This document shows, piece after piece, positions 1 through 9,070 of a stretch of DNA of 64,000 bases. The stretch is from Fidelibacterota bacterium. GTDB taxonomy: Bacteria > Fidelibacterota > Marinisomatia > SCGC-AAA003-L08 > JACNLC01. The notes under the pieces are model-generated. The model saw only the letters and a list, made by a program, of their open reading frames with translations. It searched no databases and was not told the DNA's origin. Each line of letters starts with the position of its first letter. Position 1 is the stretch's first letter. The stretch is taken from assembly GCA_018657495.1 (NCBI GenBank), contig JABHXA010000003.1, positions 82,937 through 146,936 of the forward strand, in the 5' to 3' direction. A program made the position numbers and the translations under genes.

Positions 1-2274
1 ATAAAAATATACTGTCTTGATCAAAATGATGTTTCTAACTTGAATCCTACTCGATATAGAATTTCCATGATTCCTGATTTCCCACCAGATTTATTGATTC
101 CCAGCCCGACAAATGAAATTGAACTAGATGAGAATATGGAGATTCATTTTAATATTCAAACCAGTGACGATTATGGATTTTCAAGTGCTTGGATTGAGTA
201 TAATATCATTCACCCTGAATATATTCAACCTGATACAAATACATATACTCATGGCATTCCTGAGTTGGTGAAAGATACCCGCTCTCAACAGGTTTTTCAC
301 TCTTGGGATATTTCCTTTTTAAATCTGGCCCCGGAGGATGAAATACACTTCACTGTATCTGTCGCAGATAATAATTCGCTTACGGGTCCTTCCGTTACCC
401 AATCCTCATTATTCATCGGAAGATATCCCTCATTAGTAGATATGTTTATGGCCCTTGAATCTGAAGAGGAAGCTGCTGAAGAAGAAATTGAAGATATGAT
501 GCTCACACTTGAAGACGTTCAGGAAATGGTTGAGGAGCTTGAATTGGATCTGCTCAAATCTGAGGAAGTGAATTGGGAACATACTCAAAAGGCTGAAGAG
601 ATGCTGAATAAAATGGAAGATGTCGTTCAGCAAGTTGAGCAGCTGCAAGAAAATATGCAGAAGATTAATGAGCAGATTGAGAAAAATAATCTTACCAGTG
701 AACCGCTGATGGAGAAATTTTCGAAGCTTCAAGAGTTACTTGATTCCATTATGACTCCTGAACTTATGGAAGCGATGGAAAAACTCCAGCAGGCCATGAC
801 TGAAATGGATCCTGAGCAAATGTTGGAGGCATTAGAAAATTTAGATTTCAATGTGGAGGATTTGGAAGAACAGTTAAATCGATTTATTGAAATGTTCCAA
901 CAGGCCTTAGCCGAACAAAAACTGGACGAAGTAATAAAAAGTCTGGAAAAAATGGTTGAAGAACAAACCAAGATTACCGAAGAAATGGATAATGCCGATT
1001 CTGAAAAAGCAATGAATGAAATGGCATCAAAGGAACGCCGGCAGGAAGAGCGATTCAAAGGAGTTCAGGAACAGATGGAAGAAGCGTCTGACGCAATGGA
1101 GGAGTTTGCTGAGGATCCTGCATCTGAAATGGATGAACTCCGCAACAGTGATCTTACCGAAGAAACTGAGAAGAGCCTTAATGACGCCAGAACCTCTATG
1201 CAGGAAAATCAAAAATCCCAAGCACAGCAAAAATCAGGTGAATCTCAGGAGAATCTTGAAGAAATGCTCAGCCAGGCACAACAAATTCAAGAGGAATTTC
1301 AACAGGAAACAGTTGCGGAAATGATGGCTGACTTCCAGAGAGTTATGCAAAATACTTTAGCCATTTCACAACGACAAGAACAGCTTCGAATTTCCTCCGT
1401 AGGTCTGCGCTCAAATAACCCACGACTTCCTGAAACCGCATATTTACAAGATAAAATTCGACGTCAGACAAATCAATTGTTTGTTCAACTGACTGAATTA
1501 TCCAAAAAAACATTCCATATTTCTCCAAAAATTGGCAAAGCTTTGGGGACTGCCAGATTATCAATGGATCGATCTATTGGCAGAATTGAGCAAAAACATA
1601 TGAGTGCCGCATTAAAAGATCAGAAATCAGCGATGGAAGGATTAAATGAAGCAGCCAAGTTGATGCTCGGTGCCATGAATGAAATGCAGGAGAGTGGTTC
1701 TGCTTCTGGGTTTGAATCCTTCCTCGAGCAAATGGAACAAATGAGCCAACAACAGCAAGGTATCAATCAGGGTACTATGCAGTTGGGTCAGATGGGAATG
1801 ATGGCACAACAGCAGATGATGCAGAAGCTACAAGCCCAGCAGCAACAACTTCAGAAATCACTGGGAGAATTGTTAGATGAAATGTCTGATGGTGGTCCTG
1901 ATGGTCTGGGAAAAGCCTCTCAAGATATGGAGGAAGTTGTAAAGGATTTCAAGCGAAGACAAGTAGATCGTCGAACAATGGAACGCCAGGAAAGAATCCT
2001 CTCACGCATGTTGGATAGCCAAAAATCTTTGAGCCAGCGCGATTATTCTGAAAAACGGAAAAGTGAAACTGCTGAGGAGATTATCTATACCGGTCCTTCA
2101 GGATTACCTGACAATATGGGTGAACGTGAAATGCTATTAATTCAGGCAATGGAGGACGCCCTTAACGAAGGTCATTCCCGGGAATATCAATCAATGATGA
2201 AAACATATTTCAGAAAACTGCAGAAAGAAAGTGATGCTCTTGACAATCCACCAGAAAACCAAAGCAATGAATAA
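1..2274 (+). CDS. DUF4175-like coiled-coil protein (5' end outside window)
   Basis: The reading frame is open from base 1, so the gene starts upstream of the window and only its C-terminal ~757 residues are seen; the TTG at 40 is merely the first start-like codon. The first ~130 visible residues form a beta-rich, presumably periplasmic domain with the pattern DDYGFSSAWIEY, which resembles the domain before the coiled-coil part of DUF4175 proteins of Bacteroidota and Marinimicrobia. From about residue 140 to 680 the protein is acidic, Met/Gln-rich and strongly coiled-coil (many EQMQQ-type heptads). DUF4175 proteins usually carry N-terminal membrane helices, which would lie off-window. The downstream TPR gene overlaps its stop codon, so the two are translationally coupled. 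Function is unknown; an envelope scaffold role is inference. Confidence 0.7.
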   Translation: MKIYCLDQNDVSNLNPTRYRISMIPDFPPDLLIPSPTNEIELDENMEIHFNIQTSDDYGFSSAWIEYNIIHPEYIQPDTNTYTHGIPELVKDTRSQQVFHSWDISFLNLAPEDEIHFTVSVADNNSLTGPSVTQSSLFIGRYPSLVDMFMALESEEEAAEEEIEDMMLTLEDVQEMVEELELDLLKSEEVNWEHTQKAEEMLNKMEDVVQQVEQLQENMQKINEQIEKNNLTSEPLMEKFSKLQELLDSIMTPELMEAMEKLQQAMTEMDPEQMLEALENLDFNVEDLEEQLNRFIEMFQQALAEQKLDEVIKSLEKMVEEQTKITEEMDNADSEKAMNEMASKERRQEERFKGVQEQMEEASDAMEEFAEDPASEMDELRNSDLTEETEKSLNDARTSMQENQKSQAQQKSGESQENLEEMLSQAQQIQEEFQQETVAEMMADFQRVMQNTLAISQRQEQLRISSVGLRSNNPRLPETAYLQDKIRRQTNQLFVQLTELSKKTFHISPKIGKALGTARLSMDRSIGRIEQKHMSAALKDQKSAMEGLNEAAKLMLGAMNEMQESGSASGFESFLEQMEQMSQQQQGINQGTMQLGQMGMMAQQQMMQKLQAQQQQLQKSLGELLDEMSDGGPDGLGKASQDMEEVVKDFKRRQVDRRTMERQERILSRMLDSQKSLSQRDYSEKRKSETAEEIIYTGPSGLPDNMGEREMLLIQAMEDALNEGHSREYQSMMKTYFRKLQKESDALDNPPENQSNE

Positions 2275-4168
2275 TAGAAACCTATTTATTGGAATTGCCC
2301 TGGTTTGCGGTATCTTTACTCAAATTGCTATCGGGCAGAAAAACAAAGCTATGGATCAACTGATTCAGAATGCCATTTCAGCGCAATCTATGATGAACCC
2401 AACACCTCAGAAATTTAATCAGGCACAATCTTTAGAAAAAGCCGGCTTAGTTGATCAGGCCTTGAATTTGTATATTGACTTGAATGAGGAAAATCCAGGG
2501 AAAAGCAAATATTTCAAACCACTTCGATCAATTCTGGTACAAAAAGGGGATTGGCTCTTAATAGAAAAATACTCTCTCTCATACCTTGAGGCAAATCCAG
2601 CAGATGTGTATGGGAAAGTGGATTTGGGTGAAATCTATTTGCTATGGGACAAACCTGAAAAATGGAAAACAATTTTTAACGATATTCTGCAGACAAAACC
2701 GGTAAATGAGAATTCTATAAAAATGACGGTCAATAGACTTATTTCTAATGGATACAATGAAGAAGGATACCAATATCTTACGGATTTTAGAAGTATGACC
2801 AATGATCCATATTTTTATTCGCTTGAAATAGCCTCCTACCACAGCATTCGTTTTGCCTATAAGGATGCTATGAAGGAATATTTGAACTATATTGAGGGCC
2901 ATCCCAAAAAATATACTACCGTTAGTGAGAGAATCTTATCTTTTCCGAATGATGAATCTATTCGTGATATTATTTTGGAATCATTGATTGAATCTGAACT
3001 TCCCGAAGCAAAATATATTCTAGCCGATGTAAATCTCATGAGTAGAAATTACCGTGATTCATACAGATTGCTTATCGATTACAATGCAAATGAAAAAATG
3101 CTTTTAGATTTCGGAACTGATTTACTGCTAGTAGGCGAATTTGATCTTGCTGATTCCGTTTTGAACAATATAATGCTTACAAGTAATGATGAGGGGATTC
3201 TTGAGGAGACAATTTTCACAATTGCCCAGGTTTATGAAACCCGGACAGTTCAATCACTATACCTTTTACCTATTTCAGGTTTTTTTCGTGGCAATCCCAT
3301 TTTTTCATCGCCTTATCTTCGAGTCGACGAAGCTCAGGCACTTGCCATGCATCGCGCTGTTACAATCTATGATTCTCTCAAAACTGCCACAAACTCATTG
3401 GAAGCAACCTTTCGCCTGGGTGAGATTAAATTTCGCGCCTTGAATGATTTGGATGGGGCATTCCTGCATTACAGTGAACTATTAGATTTTAAAGGCAGTC
3501 ACCCTTATCGCCTGGATAGTTTTTTGCGAAAAATGGATATTTATATTTCCAGGGGAAACCTGCATCAGGCAGAGGTGGAAATAAGGAATATTCTACATGA
3601 TTCCAAAAAATTAAAAACACCTGACAAGAATGAAACCACAGAATTAAAAATGAAACTGGCACAGGTATATTTCTACTCAGACAGTCCGGCAGATCTTGAC
3701 AGCCTTATTTCTGATCTCCTCGCCAACGTCAAACCTGATGATGATAAATTAAACGATATACTTGAACTGGCTAGTATTACAACTACTTTAAAAAATTCAC
3801 CTGAGCTGCTTCATGAATTATCTGAAATCCAATTAAAAATACAACAGGGTAAAAGAACCGAAGCCATCAAATCATTAGAGAGACTATCTGCTGATGAAAG
3901 CATAGTTATTATTGGCATGGTTCGTTATCAGCTCGCCCATTTGCTGCTTCTACAGGATGAAGTAGCAAGCGCTCAGGAAATGGTTCTCACCATCCCTGAA
4001 GAATCTCCATATGCTGTTCTTGGATTAATAATGTGGTCTGAAATTGAAGATCGCATTAACCAGAATATTTCGAATGCCATCGACGGGTATCTTAAATTCC
4101 TTGAGAATTATCCAAATAGTATTTATTATGACGATATCCGGCTCAGACTTCGTAAACTTGCCAGTTAG
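2267..4168 (+). CDS. Exported TPR-repeat protein
   Basis: Encodes 633 residues starting with a clean Sec signal (MNNRNLFIGIALVCGIF, cleavage probably after IAIG). The remainder is helical with tetratricopeptide-type spacing: QAQSLEKAGLVDQALNLY at ~30-50, then further repeats including EATFRLGEIKFRAL and a final segment ending in NYPNSIYYDDIRLRLRKL, typical of YfgL/YbgF-like TPR tails. I chose the ATG at 2267, not the in-frame GTG at 2231, because the signal peptide then begins at the N terminus; the start lies inside the last codons of the DUF4175-like gene (8-bp overlap). Coupling suggests the two proteins act together in the periplasm. The partner and role are not readable from sequence. 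Confidence 0.75.
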   Translation: MNNRNLFIGIALVCGIFTQIAIGQKNKAMDQLIQNAISAQSMMNPTPQKFNQAQSLEKAGLVDQALNLYIDLNEENPGKSKYFKPLRSILVQKGDWLLIEKYSLSYLEANPADVYGKVDLGEIYLLWDKPEKWKTIFNDILQTKPVNENSIKMTVNRLISNGYNEEGYQYLTDFRSMTNDPYFYSLEIASYHSIRFAYKDAMKEYLNYIEGHPKKYTTVSERILSFPNDESIRDIILESLIESELPEAKYILADVNLMSRNYRDSYRLLIDYNANEKMLLDFGTDLLLVGEFDLADSVLNNIMLTSNDEGILEETIFTIAQVYETRTVQSLYLLPISGFFRGNPIFSSPYLRVDEAQALAMHRAVTIYDSLKTATNSLEATFRLGEIKFRALNDLDGAFLHYSELLDFKGSHPYRLDSFLRKMDIYISRGNLHQAEVEIRNILHDSKKLKTPDKNETTELKMKLAQVYFYSDSPADLDSLISDLLANVKPDDDKLNDILELASITTTLKNSPELLHELSEIQLKIQQGKRTEAIKSLERLSADESIVIIGMVRYQLAHLLLLQDEVASAQEMVLTIPEESPYAVLGLIMWSEIEDRINQNISNAIDGYLKFLENYPNSIYYDDIRLRLRKLAS

Positions 4169-4318
4169 AATATATACCCATACTTAATATATTTCTTTTT
4201 TATTTTCACTACTTCAATAGTTTAATACTATTAAATTATCCGGCGTTTATCCACAATATTCCATGTGAGTAAACATTTACCAAATATTCTAATCACAAAT
4301 AAATATTGAGGTAACTTT

Positions 4319-5032
4319 ATGACAAAAGAAGATTCCACATATAAATCATCCAGCAAACAATTCAAATTTCCCTGGTCAGGTATAATCCTTATCACAATTG
4401 GTGCTATTTTTCTTATGGAAACAATGGATATCCTAAATATTGGTAATGTCATTTCAAAGTGGTGGCCTCTGGTTGTGATTGCAGTGGGATTTTTCAAGAT
4501 TAAAGGAGATAATAAATCCGGTGGGGCTATCATTTTCATTGTTGGTGTTGCACTGCTAACTGCCACATTAGGAATTATTAATTGGGGTGCAATCTTTCAA
4601 TTCTGGCCAGTCGTATTAATACTTATTGGTATATCTATGATCAGCCGACCGAAAGATAAACATAGATGGAATTTTATGAGATCCACAAAATCTACTGAGA
4701 ATTTTGTAAAAATCAGCACAATCTTCGGAGGAGTTGAACAGCGGATTTACTCTGAATCACTTGAAGGTGGAGACGTTCAGGCTATTTTCGGCGGTGTCGA
4801 GCTGGATATGAGAAATGCAGTAATTGCCGAGGGAGGAGCAGAATTTAATTTGACAGCTTTATTTGGTGGCCTCGAGGTAACTGTACCGCCAAACACACAG
4901 GTCGTTATGACTGGATCGCCCATCCTTGGAGGACTTGAGAATAAAGTGCATCTATCAGAAACTGATAAACCTCTTAATACTATCCGCTGTCATTGCACTG
5001 TTGCTTTTGGCGGTATTGAAATCAGAAATTAA
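4319..5032 (+). CDS. LiaI/LiaF-like membrane protein with DUF2154-type C-terminal domain
   Basis: The protein has 237 residues. The N-terminal ~115 contain four short hydrophobic helices with the paired pattern seen in LiaI/LiaF-like (DUF5668) proteins, including WWPLVVIAVG and FWPVVLILIGISMI. The C-terminal half is a beta-helix-like domain with a recurring FGG(V/L/I)E turn (IFGGVEQ, IFGGVELD, LFGGLEV, ILGGLEN, AFGGIEI), characteristic of the cell-wall-active antibiotics response/LiaF C-terminal domain. In Firmicutes LiaF restrains an envelope-stress sensor; no LiaRS pair is adjacent here, so a similar stress role is only inference. The ATG at 4319 has a GAGGT Shine-Dalgarno about 6 bases upstream. 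The VOC gene follows 16 bp later. Confidence 0.8.
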   Translation: MTKEDSTYKSSSKQFKFPWSGIILITIGAIFLMETMDILNIGNVISKWWPLVVIAVGFFKIKGDNKSGGAIIFIVGVALLTATLGIINWGAIFQFWPVVLILIGISMISRPKDKHRWNFMRSTKSTENFVKISTIFGGVEQRIYSESLEGGDVQAIFGGVELDMRNAVIAEGGAEFNLTALFGGLEVTVPPNTQVVMTGSPILGGLENKVHLSETDKPLNTIRCHCTVAFGGIEIRN

Positions 5033-5048
5033 AAGAAGGTGATTAAAA

Positions 5049-5417
5049 ATGATTGACCATTGCGGTGTAAATGTGAGCGATTATATAGACAGTCGCGATT
5101 TTTATAAAAATGCACTCAGCGCAATTGGCTATGAGATTATCATGGAATTTGATGGTCAGGTTGCCGGGTTTGGAAAAGATAATGTTCCAGATTTCTGGAT
5201 TAAATGCGAGGATCCGGTAACGACAAAGGCACATGTTGCATTTCAGTCAGAAACTCGAAAACATGTTGATGATTTTCATAAAGCCGGTCTTGGCGCAGGT
5301 GGAACGGATAACGGTCCCCCTGGATTGAGAAAGCATTATCATCCCAATTATTACGGGGCATTTATACTTGATCCAGATGGTAATAATATTGAGGTGGTTT
5401 GCCATAAACCAGAATAA
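5049..5417 (+). CDS. VOC-family (glyoxalase/bleomycin-resistance fold) protein
   Basis: A single-domain 122-residue vicinal oxygen chelate protein. The usual metal-ligand positions are visible: His4 in MIDHCGVN, His62 in AHVAF and Glu115 in DPDGNNIEVVCHKPE; the last segment is the family's C-terminal signature. The family covers glyoxalase I-like enzymes, dioxygenases and drug-binding proteins, and the substrate cannot be assigned. The start ATG at 5049 has AGAAGGTG upstream. It follows the LiaF-like gene closely and is ended by a hairpin terminator at 5470-5501, so it is the last gene of this + strand unit. Confidence 0.8.
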   Translation: MIDHCGVNVSDYIDSRDFYKNALSAIGYEIIMEFDGQVAGFGKDNVPDFWIKCEDPVTTKAHVAFQSETRKHVDDFHKAGLGAGGTDNGPPGLRKHYHPNYYGAFILDPDGNNIEVVCHKPE

Positions 5418-5469
5418 TTAATTGTCGAATAAAATTGGTTTTTGAAAAAATAAAATGAATGAATTACAG

Positions 5470-5501
5470 TAGGGACTTGTTGTCAAGTCTCCCTAGTTTT
5501 T
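5470..5501 (+). terminator. Rho-independent terminator after the VOC gene
   Basis: TAGGGACTTG pairs with CAAGTC-T-CCCTA across a TTGT loop (one bulged T in the right arm) and is followed by GTTTTTC. It lies 52 bp after the VOC stop and before the convergent glmS gene. The T-run is on the + strand side, so it mainly serves the + transcript. Confidence 0.65.
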
Positions 5502-5532
5502 CTGGTTGATCATTTAATCCTCTTCAAAATAT

Positions 5533-7368
5533 CTATTCGACGGTGACGCTTTTTGCAAGATTCCTTGGCTGATCAACATTGCATCCCCTTTCAACCGCAA
5601 TGTAATAAGCAAGTAGCTGTGTTGGGATTGTGGTTAATATCGGGGATATACAATGATGTATTGCCGGTATTTTTATTACATGATCAGAATACTCATCACA
5701 TCTCTTTGTATCCACACTGGTAATAATAATAATACGTCCCCCCCTGGCATTTACTTCTTGAATATTTGACATAATTTTATCAAATCCTCTTTGAGTCACA
5801 ATAAATAATACCGGCATATTCTCGTCAATTAATGCTATGGGACCATGTTTCATTTCAGCAGCGGGATAACCTTCGGCATGTATATATGATATTTCCTTTA
5901 ATTTTAGAGCTCCTTCCAATGCCACTGGAAATTGATAACCGCGGCCGAGATATAGAAAATTATTAGACGTTGCAAAATCTTTAGCTATGTTTTTTATTTT
6001 ATCCGCTTGTTTAAATACTTTTTCAATTTTCTCAGTAATTGTCGAAAAATCCCTAATTATATCTTTTACCATCTTACAATTCAATTTTTTCTTTTGGGCA
6101 AGAAGAAGAGCTATCTCGGTAAGCACAGTTACCTGTGATGTAAATGCCTTTGTTGATGCCACACCAATTTCAGGTCCGGCATGTATATAAACACCACAAT
6201 CCGTTTCCCTGGCGATACTGCTTCCTACTACATTTACAATCCCAACCGATAGGGCTCCCATGGTTCTGGCTTTCCGAATAGCTGCAAGAGTATCAGCTGT
6301 TTCACCACTTTGGCTAATTGCAAAAACCACCGTATTATTATCAATTGGCGTCTCACGGTATCTGAATTCAGAAGCATACTCTACTTTTACAGTTATGTTA
6401 ACTAATTCTTCAATAATATAGCTGCCAATTTGAGCTGCATGCCATGAGGTTCCACATGCTGTAATGACAATCTGATTTGCATCTAAAATTCTTGTAAGCC
6501 AGTTTTCTATCCCTCCCAGCTTTACCGTCATCTTTTTTAAATCTATTCTGCCTCTTGTAGATTCATAAACTGATGTAGGTTGCTCATATATCTCCTTCAG
6601 CATAAAATGTTCGTAACCACCCTTTTCAATCTGCTCAAGATCGTAATCAATATTCTGGATCTCCTTCGAGATGACTTTATACTCTTCTATATTTCTTACT
6701 TCATAAGAGTCTGACTTTATTATGGTCATTTCATTTTCATCAAGATAAACGATTTTTCGGGTATATTCAATGATGGGCGATGTATCTGAGGCGAGAAAAT
6801 ATTCACCTTCCCCAATACCAAGCACTAATGGACTACCATGACGGGCTGCGATTAATTTATCCGGTTCATCTTTGCATAAAACAACAATGCCATAGGCGCC
6901 CACAACTTTTTGCAATGCTGATCTAACCGCCTCGGCAAATGACAAATTATTTTTGAGATATAGATACTCTATAAATTGGACCAAAACTTCTGTATCTGTA
7001 TCAGACACAAACTCAATTCCCTTACCGGTTAAAAATTTTCTAATCGAGTAATAATTTTCAATAATCCCATTATGAATAAGAGTGAATAAACCGGAGGATG
7101 ACATATGCGGGTGAGCGTTTGCATCATTGGGCTCACCGTGGGTTGCCCAGCGAGTATGACCCATACCAATATTGCCATTAACAGGGGAGGAATTAAGTAA
7201 ATTCTTCAATTCTTTCACCTTACCCTTGCATTTCACAAGTGAAAGATTTTCACCATCAAAAACAGAAATTCCAGCAGAATCATAACCACGGTATTCGAGC
7301 CGTTGCAGTCCCTTGATAATAATTTCAGTCGTATTTCTGCTACCGATATATCCAACGATTCCACACAT
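5533..7368 (-). CDS. glmS: Glutamine--fructose-6-phosphate aminotransferase (isomerizing)
   Basis: Makes glucosamine-6-phosphate from fructose-6-phosphate and glutamine, the first step to UDP-GlcNAc for peptidoglycan and LPS. At 611 residues it is the normal full length. The N-terminal class II glutaminase domain begins MCGIVGYIGSR with the catalytic Cys2, then LQRLEYRGYDSAG and GMGHTRWATHGEPNDANAHP. Two SIS sugar-isomerase domains follow (about 290-425 and 460-600), with AISQSGETADTLAAI and the C-terminal LAKSVTVE that is nearly invariant in GlmS. It is monocistronic and faces a divergent region holding a 14-bp perfect palindrome. No glmS ribozyme core is recognisable upstream, so feedback control by that route is not supported. 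Confidence 0.97.
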   Translation of the reverse strand: MCGIVGYIGSRNTTEIIIKGLQRLEYRGYDSAGISVFDGENLSLVKCKGKVKELKNLLNSSPVNGNIGMGHTRWATHGEPNDANAHPHMSSSGLFTLIHNGIIENYYSIRKFLTGKGIEFVSDTDTEVLVQFIEYLYLKNNLSFAEAVRSALQKVVGAYGIVVLCKDEPDKLIAARHGSPLVLGIGEGEYFLASDTSPIIEYTRKIVYLDENEMTIIKSDSYEVRNIEEYKVISKEIQNIDYDLEQIEKGGYEHFMLKEIYEQPTSVYESTRGRIDLKKMTVKLGGIENWLTRILDANQIVITACGTSWHAAQIGSYIIEELVNITVKVEYASEFRYRETPIDNNTVVFAISQSGETADTLAAIRKARTMGALSVGIVNVVGSSIARETDCGVYIHAGPEIGVASTKAFTSQVTVLTEIALLLAQKKKLNCKMVKDIIRDFSTITEKIEKVFKQADKIKNIAKDFATSNNFLYLGRGYQFPVALEGALKLKEISYIHAEGYPAAEMKHGPIALIDENMPVLFIVTQRGFDKIMSNIQEVNARGGRIIIITSVDTKRCDEYSDHVIKIPAIHHCISPILTTIPTQLLAYYIAVERGCNVDQPRNLAKSVTVE

Positions 7369-7458
7369 ATAGTTATTCTTTCTGTTTTATTGAATAGAAA
7401 TATTTGTTTTGTTTAGACCTATAAATTACAAAGCATCTGCAGTAAAAATGTATGACGG

Positions 7459-7472
7459 AATATTCGAATATT
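7459..7472. promoter_or_regulatory. Perfect 14-bp palindrome in the glmS/fetB-like divergent region
   Basis: AATATTCGAATATT at 7459-7472 is a perfect dyad, 91 bp upstream of the glmS ATG and 87 bp upstream of the divergent permease start. Its placement suits an operator for either gene, but AT-rich palindromes of this length also arise by chance. Confidence 0.3.
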
Positions 7473-7558
7473 TTCTCGCACCAAATTATTTATCATTGAT
7501 CAGCTCAATACTCAATAATTGTAAATTAAATATGCTGATTAAACAAAAAATATAGCTG

Positions 7559-8275
7559 TTGGAACAGTCAATATATTATTTATCAATTCCCGACCTGTTA
7601 TGGATATTCATCCCGGTTATTGTCGTTATTTTCATTTTTCATTTATGGAACCTGAAAATTTCTACACCTATTTATGCCATGTTCCGCATGTTCTTCCAAT
7701 TAATCCTCATCGGTTATGCTTTAGATTTCATTTTCGACACCGAGCATCCTGCCGTTGTAATTGGGATTCTTTTCATCATGCTAGCTGCAGCAGGTCTGAT
7801 TGCATTACGTCCGTTAAAAGTAAAGACCAATACTGATTATTTTATTTCATTTTTGTCAGTGGCTTCAGGTAGCATTCCTACTCTTATAATAGTCATTTTT
7901 GCTGTCGTAAATTTGGATCCTTGGTATAACCCCCAATATCTCATTCCCCTTTCCGGAATGATATTCGCTAACTCAATGAATGCAGTAAGTATTGCTTCAG
8001 AGAGATTGTTTGTTGAGTCACAGAGGCAAAATGATTTGAAGGCTATACGGGCCACGGTTTTGCAGGCGGCATTGATACCAATCACGAACTCACTATTCGC
8101 TGTTGGGATTGTCTCTCTACCTGGAATGATGACAGGTCAGATTCTATCAGGCACATCACCCTTAATTGCGGTAAGATATCAGATCATGGTTATGTGTATG
8201 GTTTTTGGTTCATCAGGTATTTCAACAGCTGTATATCTGTCCATACAATTAAAGAGAAACAGTCGTGCAAATTGA
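7559..8275 (+). CDS. FetB/YbbM-type (UPF0014) ABC permease
   Basis: A 238-residue polytopic membrane protein with about six to seven helices, matching the UPF0014/FetB family in length and in the segments MFRMFFQLILIGYALDFIF near the N terminus, LIPLSGMIFANSMNAVSI at the centre and SLPGMMTGQILSGTSPL near the C terminus. In E. coli FetB works with the ATPase FetA in iron/metal export under oxidative stress. No fetA-like ATPase is adjacent here. A TTG at 7559 is the only start codon that retains the first helix, because an in-frame stop lies two codons upstream. The family call is firm; the transported substrate is not. Confidence 0.85.
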   Translation: MEQSIYYLSIPDLLWIFIPVIVVIFIFHLWNLKISTPIYAMFRMFFQLILIGYALDFIFDTEHPAVVIGILFIMLAAAGLIALRPLKVKTNTDYFISFLSVASGSIPTLIIVIFAVVNLDPWYNPQYLIPLSGMIFANSMNAVSIASERLFVESQRQNDLKAIRATVLQAALIPITNSLFAVGIVSLPGMMTGQILSGTSPLIAVRYQIMVMCMVFGSSGISTAVYLSIQLKRNSRAN

Positions 8276-8592
8276 TTTGGCTGTGTCTTGATATTAATAT
8301 TTCAATAATATTGACCTTGCTGGATTTGATACACAATATTTTTTATAAAATCCATTTAACAAATGCTATATTGTATTTTCCAGCTTGACAGCTCAAAAAC
8401 CCAACCCCTCAAAATTATCAATCAGCAGGACTAATGATTTCTTGCAAAATCAATCATTATTTTAATTCAAAATCTGTTCGGAATATCTGTAAACTTAGCT
8501 GTTCATCAACACAAAATTATCTTAAATTGAAATTCATAATATCAACAAGTAATATACTGCTTGACTGCCAGCAATATTAACTTTATCTATAC
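8276..8592. other. AT-rich intergenic region
   Basis: These 317 bp between the FetB-like permease and the next membrane protein hold no convincing ORF, hairpin-plus-T-run or strong promoter by eye. Nothing supportable was found. Confidence 0.5.
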
Positions 8593-9039
8593 ATGTTAGT
8601 TGTATCTTCGCGCATTCTTAATATTCTCGCTGCCATTGTATGGTATACCGGCGGTATTATACTGCTTCTCAAGGGTTATCGGATTTTTATGGAAGCAAAT
8701 ATGCTGAAACCAGAGCATAATTTTCCATGGCTTGCTGTTGCCACCGGCTTAGGTATCGGTGGTATGAAAGCAAAATTTCTGTTTGTAAAAAACTGTCAAA
8801 AAAATCTTGATAGAATTGCTGCACTAAAGCGACCAAAACTCTGGCAATTTTATAGACCTGAGTTTTTTGTTGTATTGACGATAATGATCCTTCTTAGCGC
8901 TAACTTATATAAATTGGCATCCAATAATTATCAATTCCTCATCGGTATCGCTATTTTGGATTTAAGCATTGCCATCGCCCTCCTCGGCAGCAGTTTTGTT
9001 TTTTGGAAGCAGAAAGCCTTCCATTCTTCCAATATTTAA
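8593..9039 (+). CDS. Unknown small integral membrane protein
   Basis: I do not recognise this 148-residue protein. It has about four hydrophobic helices: ILNILAAIVWYTGGIILLL (~8-27), FPWLAVATGLGIGGM (~43-57), FFVVLTIMILLSANLY (~93-108) and FLIGIAILDLSIAIALLGSS (~115-134). A basic linker (KNCQKNLDRIAALKRPK) sits between helices 2 and 3. The ATG at 8593 has little Shine-Dalgarno character. It is 31 bp upstream of the choline-kinase-like gene on the same strand and may be cotranscribed with it. Function is unknown. Confidence 0.6.
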   Translation: MLVVSSRILNILAAIVWYTGGIILLLKGYRIFMEANMLKPEHNFPWLAVATGLGIGGMKAKFLFVKNCQKNLDRIAALKRPKLWQFYRPEFFVVLTIMILLSANLYKLASNNYQFLIGIAILDLSIAIALLGSSFVFWKQKAFHSSNI

Positions 9040-9070
9040 ATATAATCTATAAGAAACTGACCATAACCAA

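Noticed and set aside
7369..7558. glmS ribozyme upstream of glmS
   Set aside because: No ribozyme core sequence or comparable pseudoknot pattern is recognisable in the region.
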